From Euglena gracilis (taxonomy: Eukaryota > Euglenida > Euglenophyceae > Euglenales), in assembly GCA_039621445.1 (NCBI GenBank), contig CP154955.1, forward strand, positions 39,006,426 through 39,070,425: a stretch of 64,000 nucleotides of DNA, in the 5' to 3' direction. Shown piece by piece: positions 20,319 to 44,039 of the stretch (position 1 is its first letter; the number at the start of each line of letters is the position of its first letter). The notes beneath the pieces were generated by a model, which was given only the letters and a program-made list of their open reading frames with translations, had not been told where the DNA came from and made no database searches. The position numbers were made by a program, and so were the translations under genes.

Positions 20319-21549
20319 CCATATGGCCGGCCGGCGGCGCTGCGGCGGAAAATGTAATGACCGGGGGGGGGGGCAGCGGGAGGAAGGTCCTCCGAAGGAG
20401 GGCCCATGGGTGTCGCGGAGGAGCCCTGTAGGAGGGGGAGTGGTGGGTGACCCCTTTCTGTCGCATGCCAATGTCCCGGTGCACGCCGGCGCTTGTCTCC
20501 CACTCTCCCGGCTTCTTTCGACATTGAGAACAAGAAAAGCTCTCCCCTGGTACACCCTTTACCGACCCTGGGGTCACCCCACTTCTCCAGAAAACTGTGG
20601 GTCACTGCAAATTAGACGCCCCCCCCCCCTTCAGTTCTCGACTGGGGTTGGCTTTTTAGTTGGTGAGTTTTATCCAGGGTTTTTCACTCATACGTGCTGA
20701 CGGCCAAAAACCCTATACATGATTTTACATGATTTCACATGTTTACGTGCAGGCCAAAAATAATTCCAGTTCTTCCAATCGTGTACACTTTCTCCTGGAG
20801 ATTACTTAGAAAACCTTCACCTGCGGCGGTGAAAATTTTCCCATTTCATGCAAACATGCAAGTAAAAGGCAAAACAAGGAGAACAAAAATTGGCAAAAAA
20901 AATGATTACAAAAAAAATTGACAAAAAATTTGGTCTCAGAGAAAATTTGGCCCAAAATGAGAATTTTTCAAAGTCAAAAAAATTCCCGCAGAAATAGAAA
21001 AATTGGCAATGAAAAAAAGAGACAGAAAATTCATCACCGTTTACTCTCTTTCGTGAATTACGTGATTTTCCAAAAAAAATGGATTTATGTGACTTCACTT
21101 TATGTGGCACATATTGATGACTTCAGGGTCCTCAAGAAAACGATGGGCCAGCTGGAAAAAGGGGGACCCCACCAGGGGATTTCTTAAGGACCCCGGGGGG
21201 GGGGGGGTCGAGCCTCCGGCTGGCAAAAAAGCTGCTGGCTGGATTTGAGCTGCTGGCTGGACCCCCCCCCGGGGGGGAGGGGGGGTCCGGGGCTGGAGGG
21301 GGCTGGGCTGGGCTGGGCTGGGTCGGTGAAAAACAAAATTTTCTAATTTTTTTTGCCATTTTCGACATTTTGGTGGATGGAGCTAGATCAAGGCTGGGGG
21401 GGGCTGTGATGGAGGAAGGTGTGGTGAGGGGAAAAAAATGCAGGGATAGGCAGGGCGGTCCTAAAGCAAAAAAAAAATCCTGTCCCAATACACTGCAACC
21501 GAAAAATAAGGATTTTGGCCGGAGAAATCTTTTTTGAAAATTACTTTGA

Positions 21550-21895
21550 AAAATGAACCCCAAAATGCATGATTTTTCTTTGATGGAAAACCACATTTTT
21601 CCCAAAAAAAATATCCAAAAATTTAAGGTTGAAAAATGTTAGTTTTTAGGAGGGGGTAAAAAAATGCAGGTCAAAAAATGGACCAAATTTTGGAACATTC
21701 AAATTTCAATTAGATTTTTTCTCTTTGGAAATGTTTGGGATGTTCAATGGCATTTTTTGCTTCAAAAACCTCTCAAAATCAAAATTTTGAGAAAATCTTG
21801 TTGAATTTTTGGAAAGTGTGAAAAAAACGGGATTTTGGGGGGTTTTGTGGGACCTCCCATATGGGTCCCAAAACGGGTCAAGAAAAACACCCGGC
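21550..21895 (+). repeat. Dispersed repeat X, copy 1
   Basis: About 345 bp. Landmarks: CATGATTTTTCTTTGATGG, TAGTTTTTAGGAGGGGG, TTTTTTGCTTCAAAAACCTC, AAACGGGATTTTGGGGGG and GGACCTCCCATATGGGTCCC. Three other copies lie at 22205, 25170 and 36178. Confidence 0.85.
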
Positions 21896-22204
21896 GCCCA
21901 AAGACGCTGGGGAAGGTCCAATCTTCTTCAGGAGCTTGTGCTCCTTTGCGGCACCACGAAATTTTGAAATCCTCAACTCCAACTTCAACTAAAATTTGCA
22001 CAAACAAACAGTTCTTGTATTTAGTCCCCAGGAATCCCAACATAAATAGTTGAATCTGCTCATGCTCAGGAGTGACCAAGTATCCTGGGGGAGGGGTTGG
22101 TCAATGACTAAGTGATTGTGTGGGCTGGTTGCCAACTTCCAGGGGAAGAGGGGAGAGGTATGTATGGTCTTTTTTCGGGGCAGGCAAGGGGATTTGAACC
22201 CTAC

Positions 22205-22558
22205 ATACATGATTTTTGATGGAAAAGCACATTTTTCACAAAAAGAAATCTCAAAAATTTCAGAGTTAAATTTGGTAGTTTTAGGAGGGGGGGGTGGAAA
22301 CTAACGAAAGTCAAAAAAAAAGCGGACCAAATTTTGGGCCAAAACCACAATCAAAATTTACTGACATTTTTTCTCTGGAAAATTCTTTGGATTTTCAATG
22401 GCTTTTTTGCTTCAAAAAACACTCAAAATCAAATTTATGAGAAAATCTTGTTGAATTTTTGGAAAGTGTGAAAAAAACGGGATTTTGGGGGGTTTTGTGG
22501 GACCTCCCATATGGGTCCCAAAACGGGTCAAAAAAAAACACCCGGTGCCGAAGGCGCC
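22205..22558 (+). repeat. Dispersed repeat X, copy 2
   Basis: The last 130 bp are almost identical to copy 1, and the first part is more diverged. It ends with CACCCGGTGCCGAAGGCGCC. Confidence 0.85.
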
Positions 22559-22849
22559 GGGAAAAATTTTTCGGGTTTCTGTGTATTGGGGGGGGGCCGG
22601 TCCTAAAGGGGGCGGTCCTTAACTAAAAAAAAAAATCCCAGCCCTTACGGACCACCCTGGGGATAGGTGACCTGGGCAGCCCAGTTGGCTGGCCAGCCTG
22701 CGGCCGGCTGCGGCCGGGCTGGACCCGACTTTATTTCACTCGACCCCCCCCCCTGGGGGGGCTGGGGGGGCTCCCAGCCCAAATTTGGGCTGCTGGCTGA
22801 ATTTGAGCTGCTGGCTGGCTGGCTGGACCCCCCCCCCCGGGGGGTAGGA

Positions 22850-23230
22850 TACGCTCCGGCTTAAGAAATCCCTGGACCCCACCCCAGGGGGTGGGTCATC
22901 CGGGGGGGGGGGGGGGGGAGCTGGACCTGGATGGTCCCCAAAACAGGCAAAAAAAAGTCCAAATCCAGCTGGGTTGGGATCACTCAGTTTTAATTTTGAG
23001 GTGAAACCCCCCAAAGATGCCATATTTTGCAATTTTCGACGCCCCTTTTCCAAAGTTTTCAGCAGTTTTGCCAAAAGGTTCTTCGGTCCAGCCCAGCATT
23101 GCCAAGCTGGCCCAAACTTTGTTTCAGGGGGGTTTGTCCACACTTGGCTGGGAGCTGCTGGCTGAGTGGGAAAAAAGCTGCTGGCTCCTCCCCCCCCCCC
23201 AGGTCCCATCCGGCTTGAGAAAAACCCTGA
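22850..23230 (+). repeat. Dispersed repeat V, copy 1
   Basis: Shares AGCTGGACC, AAATCCAGCTGGGTTGG, GAGGTGAAACCCCCC, CGGTCCAGCCC and CCCAAACTTTGTTTCAG in order with 33650-34100. It is bordered by GGCTGGCTGGACCCC tracts. Confidence 0.7.
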
Positions 23231-24264
23231 TGGTGATGGGGAAATCGATGTGAAAAATGAATTCAGCCACATTTGAAAACCAGATAATAAAAGCATGTGC
23301 AAAGCAAATTACTGGGAAGGTTGGTCCAGGCTGGATTTGACGGGAAGGGGTCTCAAACTTGCTCCTGGGGAGGTGCTCCCAACCCGAACCGGGGTTCAAA
23401 AAAGAAACACTTCAGGGCAGCGCCGTGGGGGAATGGGTGGGACTGATACAAAACAAGGTGCTCATTACAACAACACAAACATGCAATGGGGGGGGGGGCG
23501 ATGGTGCAGAGCGTGCGATCCGAAAGCGATATCTGGGTTGAAAATCATTACCCATCAAACAACAAAAACAGAGCGATCAAAGTTGCCCAGGCCGGAGCGC
23601 AGCGAGTTCTCTCTCCAGCGAGCGGATTGCGCCCAGGGCAGTCCTCCAGAAAGAAACAAAAAGTAAGAAATCAATAAAAATGGAAAATGTTGAGAATCCA
23701 TCCATGGTGAGAAAAGGTTAAAAAATATCTTTCAGAAAACAGGTTGGCATTGGATCAGAAAAATTTTCTGGACATCCACGAAAACACGGTGTCTGTGGAT
23801 TTTTGGTTTTTGATCTGGGTTGAGCCCCAAATCCTCTTCACAAACCAAAAAAAACAAGGGGGAATCCTATCCCATGAGCACCGCCTTGATTCGGTCATCT
23901 TTCCGTTGCGATTCCACATAAGCTGCCTGGAGCTTGGAATTCAACACCTGGAACAAAACAATGGAGGCTGCAATGGTGGTTCCAAGGGGTGGGCAGGTGG
24001 TTGGCTATTCAGGGGGAAAAAATCAAAAATGGATAATACCCATATACATATATACCTATATATCTATATACATGCAGGTATGAGAGAGGTGCTCTGTGCA
24101 AGTGTGCGTGCATGGAGGCGTTCATCTGTGCCTACATGCTCAATGCGCGTTGGTCATTGATGAATAGCGGTGGAAAACAACGTTGCTTTTGCTGCAAGTT
24201 TTAAATTAAGCGGAACGCAGAAAAGAATGGCAGTTTATTATTCATAACTATTCAATAAAAGAGG

Positions 24265-24385
24265 TGTGTATGTGTGTGTTGTGTGTGTGTGTGTGTGCGC
24301 GCGCGCACACACACGCACAACACCCACTTGCCCTGCCATCCCGCCCACATGCACAGGCACACAACACACACACACACACACAGGA
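24265..24385. repeat. TG/CA microsatellite
   Basis: (TG)n followed by (GC)n and (CA)n, interrupted by a short unique block. Confidence 0.9.
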
Positions 24386-24961
24386 CGCCAGCTACATTTT
24401 TGGATCTTTTGCTCGCTCCTACAGTGAGCTTAGTGTCTCAAAAAATGCGTTTTTCAACTCATACATAAAACAATTCATTACGCACCGTCACTCATCACAA
24501 AAGTCACATTTTTGACAATCAAATGACGTCTCAAAATAAAGGATTTGAACATGCATTGTGGCATTTTTAAAAGAGATTTTCAAATATTTTCAACTGTGCA
24601 ACAACCAAAAAATTAGAATGTTTGCAATACAACATATCCTTGTTAATAGATGCACCAATTCTGCCTGCCGATGAATGCTGGCATAGGGCAGGGGGGGGGA
24701 AAAAATGCAACTTGGCCCTTCAAATTATGCAAGTCAAAAAAATGCAAAAAAATGCAAAAAAATGCAAAAAAATGCAAAAAAATGCAAAAAAATGCAACTT
24801 GCAAAGAAAACCCTGAGAAAACCCTGAGAAAAGGCTGGAATGTAACAGAGTTGCTGCCTATAATCCATAGGCATGTGACAATGCCGGTGTATACCTGTCA
24901 ATGATTCACAAAGAAGACCTCCTGGACATATATTGCAAAAACTGGCTCCTACACTAGACAA

Positions 24962-25060
24962 GTGTGGGGGGGTGTGGGGGGGTGTGGGGGGGTGTGGGGG
25001 GGTGTGGGGGGGTGTGGGGGGGGGGGTGTGGGGGGTGTGGGGGGTGTGTGGGAGGGGGGG
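24962..25060 (+). repeat. GTGTGGGGGGG minisatellite, left
   Basis: About eight units of 10-11 bp. Four or more runs of seven G make G-quadruplexes likely on this strand. Confidence 0.9.
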
Positions 25061-25169
25061 GGGGGGGCGCAGCCCCCCCCTCCCCCCCCCCCGCCGCGGT
25101 GGCCGTAGGCAACCAGACCCTTCATCGGTTGCTGTGGGCCTGGATAATGTCTATCTGGGCTCCAATTTT

Positions 25170-25495
25170 TCACGGAAAAAACATACATTTTGATGAAAAA
25201 AATTCCAAAATTCTCAGGTTTAAGTTGTTTTCAGGAGTGGTGATAAAACTGCAAAGTCAAAAAAACTGCCCCAAATTTTGGCACACTCAAATTTTATTGA
25301 CATTTTTTCTCTTGGCAAATTTCTGGTATTTCAACCATTTTTTTGCTTCAAAAACCTCCGACATTCAAACCTTTGAGAAAATTGTGCAATTTGGACGGTG
25401 AGGAAAAAAATGTGGTCTTGGGCGGGTTTTGGAGGGACCTCCAATTTGCCAACATAGGTCCCAAAATGGGTCCAAAATACACCCGGTGCCGAACC
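25170..25495 (+). repeat. Dispersed repeat X, copy 3, inside foldback element
   Basis: The most diverged of the four copies. It keeps TTTTTTGCTTCAAAAACCTC and the GGACCTCC..GGTCCCAAAA end. Confidence 0.75.
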
Positions 25496-25504
25496 CACAC
25501 TGGT

Positions 25505-25620
25505 CAAGTGTGGGGGGGTGTGGGGGGGTGTGGGGGGGTGTGCGGGGGGAGTGGGGGGGGTGGGTGGGGTGGGGTGTGGGGGGTAGGGGGGGTGTGTGGG
25601 CGGGGGGTGTGGGGGGGTGT
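25505..25620 (+). repeat. GTGTGGGGGGG minisatellite, right
   Basis: Same unit and same orientation as the left array although the flanking arms are inverted. The array therefore arose, or was copied, after the foldback formed. Confidence 0.85.
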
Positions 25621-25990
25621 CTAGTGTAGGAGCCAGTTTTTGCAATACCTCCTCCTGGAAGACAACAGCAAGCACTGAGACCCCAAAAACCCCAGGCAAC
25701 TGCAGAGGGACCAGAGACAAAACATGACATTGGCGACCAACTGCAAAAAAAGTTTTCCAGGACAAAATATTTTATGCAAAAAATGCAAAAAAAAATGCAA
25801 AAAATGCAAAGAAAATGCAAAAAAATGCAAACATATGGCGACCAACTACAAAAAAAATTTTCCGGGTCAAAATATTTTATGCAAAAAAATGCAAAAAAAT
25901 GCAAAAAAATGCAAATTTCGGAAAAACCCGATTATGCAAAAAAATGCAAATTATGCAAGTTGCATTTTTTCCCCCCCCTGCATAGGGGAA

Positions 25991-27440
25991 ACAACATGAG
26001 CTCAGAATCTGAAAACATGCATGTGCTCACATGGACAGGACGGTCCATGTGGGAGGTGATTATTGCTTTTGCAAAAAGACCCTCTCAAGAACTGCCCTTA
26101 GGCCCAAGGGATGGTTAACGACCGGTTCGGCAATGAACAGGGTCAAAAAAGCAAAAAAAAGGATTGGAAAATGCGTTTTTACGTTTTGGGTGAATGATGG
26201 AAAGTCCAAAAAGCCAGAAAACAACTTTCTGGCTTCTTGGCGACCCGCTTTTTTTCTTGCCAAAATATGGCCATTTTTCCAATCATTTTCCTCTGTGATT
26301 TTTCATTGAATGCGAGACAGTAATTTTTTTACCCTTGAAGATGGATGAATTTGCCTTCCAGATTAGCTTAAAAATGCGAAAACAACTTTCATAATGTTGC
26401 AGCAGGCCTTTTTGGGGTTGGTTGAAGTGCCTCTGTTCAATGCCTCTTTTTAAGAGTGTGTTTCGGATGTTCACCGCACCCTTCATTCACTTGCATTGGG
26501 GAACGTTGGTTGCTCTCGAAAGGGCGGCAGAATTCCGGACACTCCCGAACTCGCATTTCGGTCTCAAGAAGCGGCCATTCTGGCAGGAGTAATCATCGGA
26601 TGGACACTCCTCGGAGTTCTGAATTTGTCGATCAGCTCCCAGGTGGCAGAATGTGTAAGACCACAAAGCCTGGGATTGATTGAAGCTAGATTTATGATAC
26701 TGGGGGGGGGGGGTACAGATAAACTGGGTTCCGGGAAAAAGAGTGATGGAAATCTGAAAAATGATCTGGGAGCCAAGAAAAGGCACGGAAAAAGCTGGGC
26801 AACAACTCAAGGAAAATAAGAAAAATGATTCAAAAATTGAACCAAAGGCCAACCAAACCGCTTCAAAACTTGTGAAAACACAACAACAATGCCACATCGA
26901 ACATTAAGAACACGGGTTTTCTTAAAGACTACCGTTTGTGTAACTGTGAAAAGGACCATGTGTGCCGGCTGAAATTGATGTGATTGTAAAATTATGCAAA
27001 TGGTTGGTTTGTGCAAATGCGAAACTTGACTTCTTGGTCGGTTTGCGCATCTGCACATACCAACCTCTTGTGCAACTTAACACGTGTACCATTTAGAGGG
27101 TGTAGCACCAGTGCAGTTTGGAAATCTTTCACTACGAGATATTCTGTGGGATGTAAACACAATAGAATGACCCAGCCTGCCAGCCCGAATTTGGGCATCA
27201 GCAATTGAAGCTGTGAAAAACATTTCTTAGCTCCTGAAACTTCAAAATAAACAACATTTTCAGGTGTTATCCTGAAAAACTTAGTTTAGAAGTTCCCTTC
27301 ACCCCCAGCATTTTAATCTCAAAATGAGGCACAGTACATTGGCTGAAAATGGATGTATCTGCTGACCTGAAAACCCCTGTGTTCAGGGTGCCACATAATG
27401 CAATACACTGACACGCTTCATTTGACCTTCTCAGACATAC
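25991..27440. other. Gene-free stretch
   Basis: AT-rich, with a 12-bp G run at 26701 and scattered TGCGCA motifs near 27000-27070. I see no exon-like frame, although the host gene on the minus strand may continue through it. Confidence 0.4.
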
Positions 27441-27530
27441 CTTACAACACCACCACTTTGAGCACAACACCTCCACAATCTGCTCTCCTCCTGTTTCGAT
27501 CTTTCTCGTGTCTCAGAAGTCCCTGTTGCC
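27441..27530 (-). CDS. Possible exon with CSKWWCCK, strong donor
   Basis: A near-perfect donor TGTAAG|GTATGT ends a frame reading IVEVLCSKWWCCK. The upstream boundary is unclear because three acceptors fall within 30 bp. It lies downstream of the coiled-coil exons on the same strand and may belong to that gene. Confidence 0.3.
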
Positions 27531-28075
27531 AAGGCTTTAAAATGAAAAGCAATTTTATGGTGCCCACAATTGTGAAAAGCAACCATTTTGATGGTTGATG
27601 TGCACATTTGTGCACACCGCCCGCCCAAACACACCAACAGCATTTAACAGAGGGGTCCAGGGCCACAGGAATACAAGGGAGGTTACATCACGATGTTGTC
27701 ACATTCATTTTCAAAATCCAACATACTGCCATAGGAGGCTCTTGGTTGGTTTTACAATGGTCGGTAAGCGCAAATGCGCACATCATCCATGTGCGCATTT
27801 GCGCACACCGACATCATTTACACTGTTGTGTGGGTGCCACAGAGCCTTAAACATCAGTGGGACATTGACGGGCAACTTGATGGGCAACCACCGAATTCAA
27901 CAGGTAACTGGTGGCAATCCTCCTGTGTTCTGTATCCCCCTCATCAGCCTCTCGTGGCAGAATCCTCAAACAATCCATTGTTTAGGAAGCAGGTGCACTT
28001 CCACTCCTTTGTAAACAACTTCAAAAACCTCCACAACGTGCCCCAAAACTTCAGAAAGCAAGCAAAGGGGTGGAC

Positions 28076-28135
28076 CTGCCACCCCACCTCCAGACACCCC
28101 CTGGCGCTGGCAGTTGCCACACAGGGATTGGGGTA
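28076..28135 (-). CDS. Possible 20-codon exon of coiled-coil gene
   Basis: Acceptor AAATCTCAG, donor TGGCAG|GTCCAC, phase 0 at both ends as 28546-28686 requires. It reads YPNPCVATASARGCLEVGWQ. It is short and no family is recognised, so it rests on splice signals alone. Confidence 0.35.
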
Positions 28136-28545
28136 CTGAGATTTTGGTGTTTTTGTCGGTGTTTTTTTCCCCACTTTGGGGGGATAGATCCGGGGATTTT
28201 CGCGGCATTCCGACCTCAAAAAAAAACCTCAAAAAAAGCACGTCATTCCCGGGAGAGCCGGTGCCAAAAACAAGAGATAGCTCGCATTTTGTCCAATCCT
28301 GCTGCCTCTCGCTCTCACCCCTTGTAACGCCGGTGCTCAAAATGGTTTTGGTCGGTTTGCAAAAATGCGCACATCGACCCAAAAAAAGCTTAAGTGCGAG
28401 ATGCGCCGCCTAAACTGGTTTCCTGGGATCTCGACTCCAAAGCTGCCTTGAATTCAAACTCTCATTCGGTTTCTATGGCATGACTTTCAGAGGGCCAAGA
28501 AGAAATCCCCTCGGCAAAAAACAACAACAACAACAACAATAACAC

Positions 28546-40492
<11,947 letters not shown>

Positions 40493-40499
40493 CTTAGGA

Positions 40500-41510
40500 A
40501 ACAACAGAACTCCCCATAGATTTGTACTTGGGGGTGTGATACTCGTCCCATCCCCCCCCCCCCGTGTCCCCCGCTGATTTGCGTGGTGCTGGTGCTGAAT
40601 TTTTTCTTTCATTGTTCCATTATTTTGTAACAGGGGGTGACACAGGGGAAACAAGTCACTTTTTAAGTTTGAAAACCACTACATACAAGTTGTCCATGTA
40701 ACCCAGATACACTGTGTGTTCGGGTTACAGGAAGGGGAGAACAGGGCATAATCTTTTGCCATAGCCTTTTGATGGCCCAGGGTCAAAACTCCGAGACACC
40801 AGTTTCGCATGAACCCAGAGCCTCAATACATGGTGTCAGCCATAACTTGTTCTTTGTCCATTTTTGAGAAAACATTTTTTGGCTGTTCTGCCCCTCCCAA
40901 AAAAACGGCAAAAAAAGCAGAGGAAAAAAACAAAGATACCAAATTTCCCTTGGTTCAAGGATGAAAATGAAATTAGTCAAAATGCTTCAAAAGCATATAA
41001 TTTTTGGCCAAACTCGGAAAAATGTGCAAAATCGACATTTTGGTCACTTTTCATCAATTCCTCGTTGAAAACATCCAAAACTTCCCTTTGCATCGTCCAG
41101 AGATCAGGACCCCCAATGTTATTTTTAAAAAAAAACATTTTTTGACTTTGCTTTACTGGCGGTGCCAATTGCCTAACCAATTTTTGCATTTTTTTTGACG
41201 TTTTTTGAGTGTTTTCAAACCCCTTTATCCCAGTGATGATGAAAGCGACTAACGACAAGCGACTCTTGTGCTCAAGCCTCATTGTAGTGGTTTATGAGGA
41301 AAGGAGGGGGGAAAGTGCGTGGTCATTCTGGAGCGTGAAGGTATTTTGGGTTGGACCCACGGAGACGGTAGTGCCTATGTCAAATTTCATTTTCAAAAAA
41401 AAATGTTTTTTGCCTTTTTTTTTATTTAAAAAAAACACGTTTTTTTGCGTTTTTAAAAAAACACAAAAACGCCAGCTCTGGCCGCAGCACACTGCAGCAC
41501 ACTGGCTACA
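40500..41510. other. Gene-free AT-rich stretch
   Basis: No exon-like frame. Short imperfect inverted TTTTTTGAAAATG-like blocks and A/T runs only. Confidence 0.45.
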
Positions 41511-41517
41511 AGTATGG

Positions 41518-41946
41518 TCACCACCGGCATCTTGGGCAACCCCAACCTTTGGTTCGGATTTTGTCCCCCGGGAAAGAATGGCCGCGGCTTTGGCAGGGGT
41601 ACTGGGTGACATTTGGTGATATATTTGGATGGTGTTGAGATGCACCATGAAGTTCTTCGCCTACGTCATCCAAAGAAAAGTCTGGCGCATTTGCCAGACA
41701 TGTCATGGCTGCTCTTTGGGCAACATCTTTGAATGTTAGCCTGCGGGAAACACATTTGGAAACCCACACAGCCACTCCGCGGTAGGTTTCGCCAGAGTAC
41801 TGCAGGGGTGACAATTTTGTGTGAAGGGTGAATTTGGCAGAGCGAAATAACCAGTTTCTACCTTCCCCAGGCGGAGCTTGCGCCACCAGCTGCTTTTGTC
41901 GAAGGATTGCTGCCACAGGGCACGACAGGGCATCGGGACCTTGCAC
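41518..41946 (-). pseudogene. Tyrosine recombinase catalytic domain fragment (locus A)
   Basis: A 143-codon frame homologous to 52340-52780. It reads PDALSCPVAAILRQKQLVAQ, LTFKDVAQRAAMTCLANAPD, EELHGASQHHPN and VTQYPCQ. C-P-x-x-A-L after the hairpin, a FKDxxxR block in place of the usual HxxR, LHGAS in place of LGHSS, and a late tyrosine fit the C-terminal half of a tyrosine recombinase of Crypton type. The N-terminal half with the first arginine is missing. It ends at 41946 against an inverted-orientation piece of another copy. Confidence 0.55.
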
Positions 41947-42153
41947 GATGACACGCTACACGCTCAGAAGCCGGAGGCAGAGCGGCTGACCATCGACGAT
42001 TTGTCTCTGTACTGACAAATGCTCGCCCGCAACAAAAGCGAGTACAACGCGTTGGCGTTCGCCAGCTAGGGGTGTTCACTTCCGTTGCCCCCCGCTCCTT
42101 GCTAATTCCTAAACCCACTCTGCTGGCTAATTTGCTAAACCCATCTCGCGTTT

Positions 42154-42459
42154 ATGCCCAGAAACTGCCCTGTCGTTGCCCCTCCTACACTGCCCACCGC
42201 TGCCCTGTCTGTCGACCTCACGGGGGCCGCAAACCCCTTCCACACCGCGGTTGCGGTGAACTGCGACCAGCCGAAGGAGGTCAAATCCGAGGAAGCTGGC
42301 GACGCTGACCGTTGCCCCAACTGCGGGGGGGCAATGGGCGTGCGTGGCGGCAAGCGTAAAGTAGTTTGCGACGTCTGCCACCTGCCGTGGCATTTTGCTT
42401 GTGCGGGTTTGGTGATTCTCCCCCGTTACGGCTCCTGGGTGTGCCCTGATTGTAAGTAA
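42154..42459 (+). CDS. PHD-type zinc finger frame of the element (locus A)
   Basis: Frame of 101 codons. It contains CPNCGG, KVVCDVCHLPWHFAC and YGSWVCPDCK, giving C-x2-C, C-x2-C-x4-H-x2-C and C-x2-C, the C4HC3 pattern of a PHD finger. PHD fingers commonly bind histone tails. The protein ends two residues after the last cysteine. The start at 42154 is only the first in-frame ATG, because upstream homology continues in another frame. This is the best preserved finger of the family in the window. Confidence 0.65.
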   Translation: MPRNCPVVAPPTLPTAALSVDLTGAANPFHTAVAVNCDQPKEVKSEEAGDADRCPNCGGAMGVRGGKRKVVCDVCHLPWHFACAGLVILPRYGSWVCPDCK

Positions 42460-42660
42460 GTGACTGTTCCGTGTCCTTGTCGGCATAATGTTTGCCCTCG
42501 TTCATCGTTGCGGCTGTGGTACTGTGCTGTTTGCCTAGCAATCCTCTCCGATATCCCTGTTAAACTGTTGTTGCCATTTCGTCCGCGACTCAGCACACCG
42601 ATTTTCACTTCGCTCTCAGCTTTGGTTCGCTGCACAGTTGATTCACTCCCGGACACCAGT

Positions 42661-42742
42661 TTCCTGCCCGAACTGGCGTCTGGGACGCCGGTTCGGGCAG
42701 GAAAATTCCCGCCCGAACCGGCGTCCCAGACGCCGGTTCGGG
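42661..42742. repeat. Two adjacent palindromes of GACGCCGGTTCGGGC
   Basis: CCCGAACCGGCGTC, spacer CCA, then GACGCCGGTTCGGG (42712-42742) is perfect. A similar palindrome with one mismatch lies at 42661-42704. The 15-mers alternate in orientation with spacers of 3 and 12 bp. Confidence 0.9.
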
Positions 42743-43169
42743 CATGAAACCAGAGCCCCCATACACGGTTTCAAAGGAAGAGTAGTGTGAAAAAGCACAT
42801 GAGGCCCCTCCTAATCCAGAGGGGTGTGCCAACAGCCAAGATTTCTCAGACATGCCGAACCCTTTTGTGGGGGCAAAGGCAAGAATCGTGGAAGTAAAAG
42901 AGGAGGTTATCATGTGTGCGAAGTGTGACACTGCAATTCCCAAATTTTTCTGACGTAGTTTTGCATGTTCATTCCACAAAAACGATTTTAGATTGGATGT
43001 AAATTGTGTGATTTGGGGTCATGCTGAAAATATTTAAAGTTGGTCGAAAATAATTGCTCATTTTCTCACAATGATTTGTCGCCTGACTTGCCATGGAATG
43101 CCATCGGTCTCACAATGAATTGCCACCTGTCTCAAAATTTCACCATGTCACCAAATTGTCACTCTCATA

Positions 43170-43380
43170 ATAAAATGCCATACCATGCCTCCCCCATTGT
43201 GTACCCCCCCATTATGTACCTCCTGGGGGGAGGTACACAATGGGGGGGGCAGCATGCACCTGCTCCCATGAGGAATGCCTCTCGCCCCCTCATTACCTCC
43301 CCCCCCCATTATGTACCTCCCCCCCAGCCTTGGCCTCCCGGGGGGGGGGGGTACATAAATGGGGGGCATGGTACCCGAGA
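43170..43380. repeat. Cluster of CCCCCATTATGTACCTCC units
   Basis: Four units in both orientations around C/G runs, forming potential hairpins (CCCCATTATGTACCTCC / GGAGGTACACAATGGGG). Confidence 0.75.
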
Positions 43381-43767
43381 AAGAAACACACCATCCGGGT
43401 TGCAGGGAACACTTGCTAGCGGAAAAAAAATTCATGATGCTGTTTGAGGTCCCACCAAATTACCTGTAGAATCCTCTGCCCCCGCCACTAGTCCCTAATC
43501 CCTTAATCCCTAATCCCGTCACTAATCCCCACACCTGAAATTAGGATTTTGAATTTTGAACCCTAACCCTAATTCATCCCCAAATTTGCAAAATTTATGC
43601 CTCAAAGTTAGGAAACCACTTGAGTATTTTATCAAATTAGCAATCATCGGCCAAATTTTCTCCAAAAATTTTTTGGCCCAAAAGGGTCTTAGGTCGGGTC
43701 ACGGGGGGAACAGCCCCAGAGGGGGTAATAATAATGTCTGCGTAACATGCCTGAAAATTTTACGGCC

Positions 43768-43815
43768 CTGGCATTGACTGCCTAAGTGGGTTCCCCACTT
43801 GGGCAGTCAATGCTG
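43768..43815. repeat. Short perfect hairpin
   Basis: CATTGACTGCC and GGCAGTCAATG form the stem, with an inner AAGTGGG/CCCACTT stem. It is followed by further GGGTTCCCCAC blocks. Confidence 0.85.
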
Positions 43816-43940
43816 GGGCCGATGTGAGTTCCCCACGAGCCTTACCCCCTCCAGGGGATAGGTGGGGGGCATGGTCCGGGTGGATCCAGCTCCTCGCCTT
43901 GCCCCCCTGGCCCAAAATATTACTACAAAAAAAGGGGGGG

Positions 43941-44038
43941 CGGACGCCGGTTCTGTCATGAACCCGGCGTCCGACCCCCCCCCTTTGTTTAAAGCGGCAT
44001 TTTGGGAACGCCGGGTTCAGGACAGAACCGGCGTGGCA
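43941..44038. repeat. Variant palindromes CGGACGCCGGTT / AACCCGGCGTCCG
   Basis: Two hairpins related to the 15-mer motif but altered, with TCTGTCATG and CAGGACAG between the arms. Confidence 0.7.
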
Positions 44039-44039
44039 T

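Larger units (their letters stand above)
20700..24640. other. Gene-free repeat-rich stretch
   Basis: No exon-like frames. The stretch holds two copies of repeat X (21550-21895, 22205-22558), GGCTGGCTGG/GCTGCTGGCTGG tracts with C/G runs, one copy of a 370-bp family (22850-23230), and CA/TG microsatellites (24265-24385). Confidence 0.5.
24675..25990. mobile_element. 1.3-kb foldback element with internal minisatellites
   Basis: Outer arms (24675-24713 and 25956-25988) are inverted: AGGGGGGGGAAAAAATGCAA then CTTG. A second inverted pair, TATTGCAAAAACTGGCTCCT continuing ACACTAGACA, lies at 24940-24970 and 25620-25652. Between the pairs are ATGCAAAAAA arrays. Inside are two GTGTGGGGGGG minisatellites around one copy of repeat X. 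There is no coding sequence. Confidence 0.75.
41950..42938 (+). mobile_element. 3' half of recombinase/PHD element (locus A)
   Basis: Matches 48148-49095 in order: the linker EPEAERLTID region, the zinc-finger frame, the 3' untranslated part (CTCTCCGATATCCCT), the palindromic 15-mers and the first 190 bp of the 1.23-kb terminal repeat. Homology stops at about 42938. The junction with the recombinase fragment at 41946 is abrupt. Confidence 0.75.

Noticed and set aside
43480-43580. Chromosome end at CCCTAATCC repeats
   Set aside because: Only a few irregular units with unrelated sequence on both sides.
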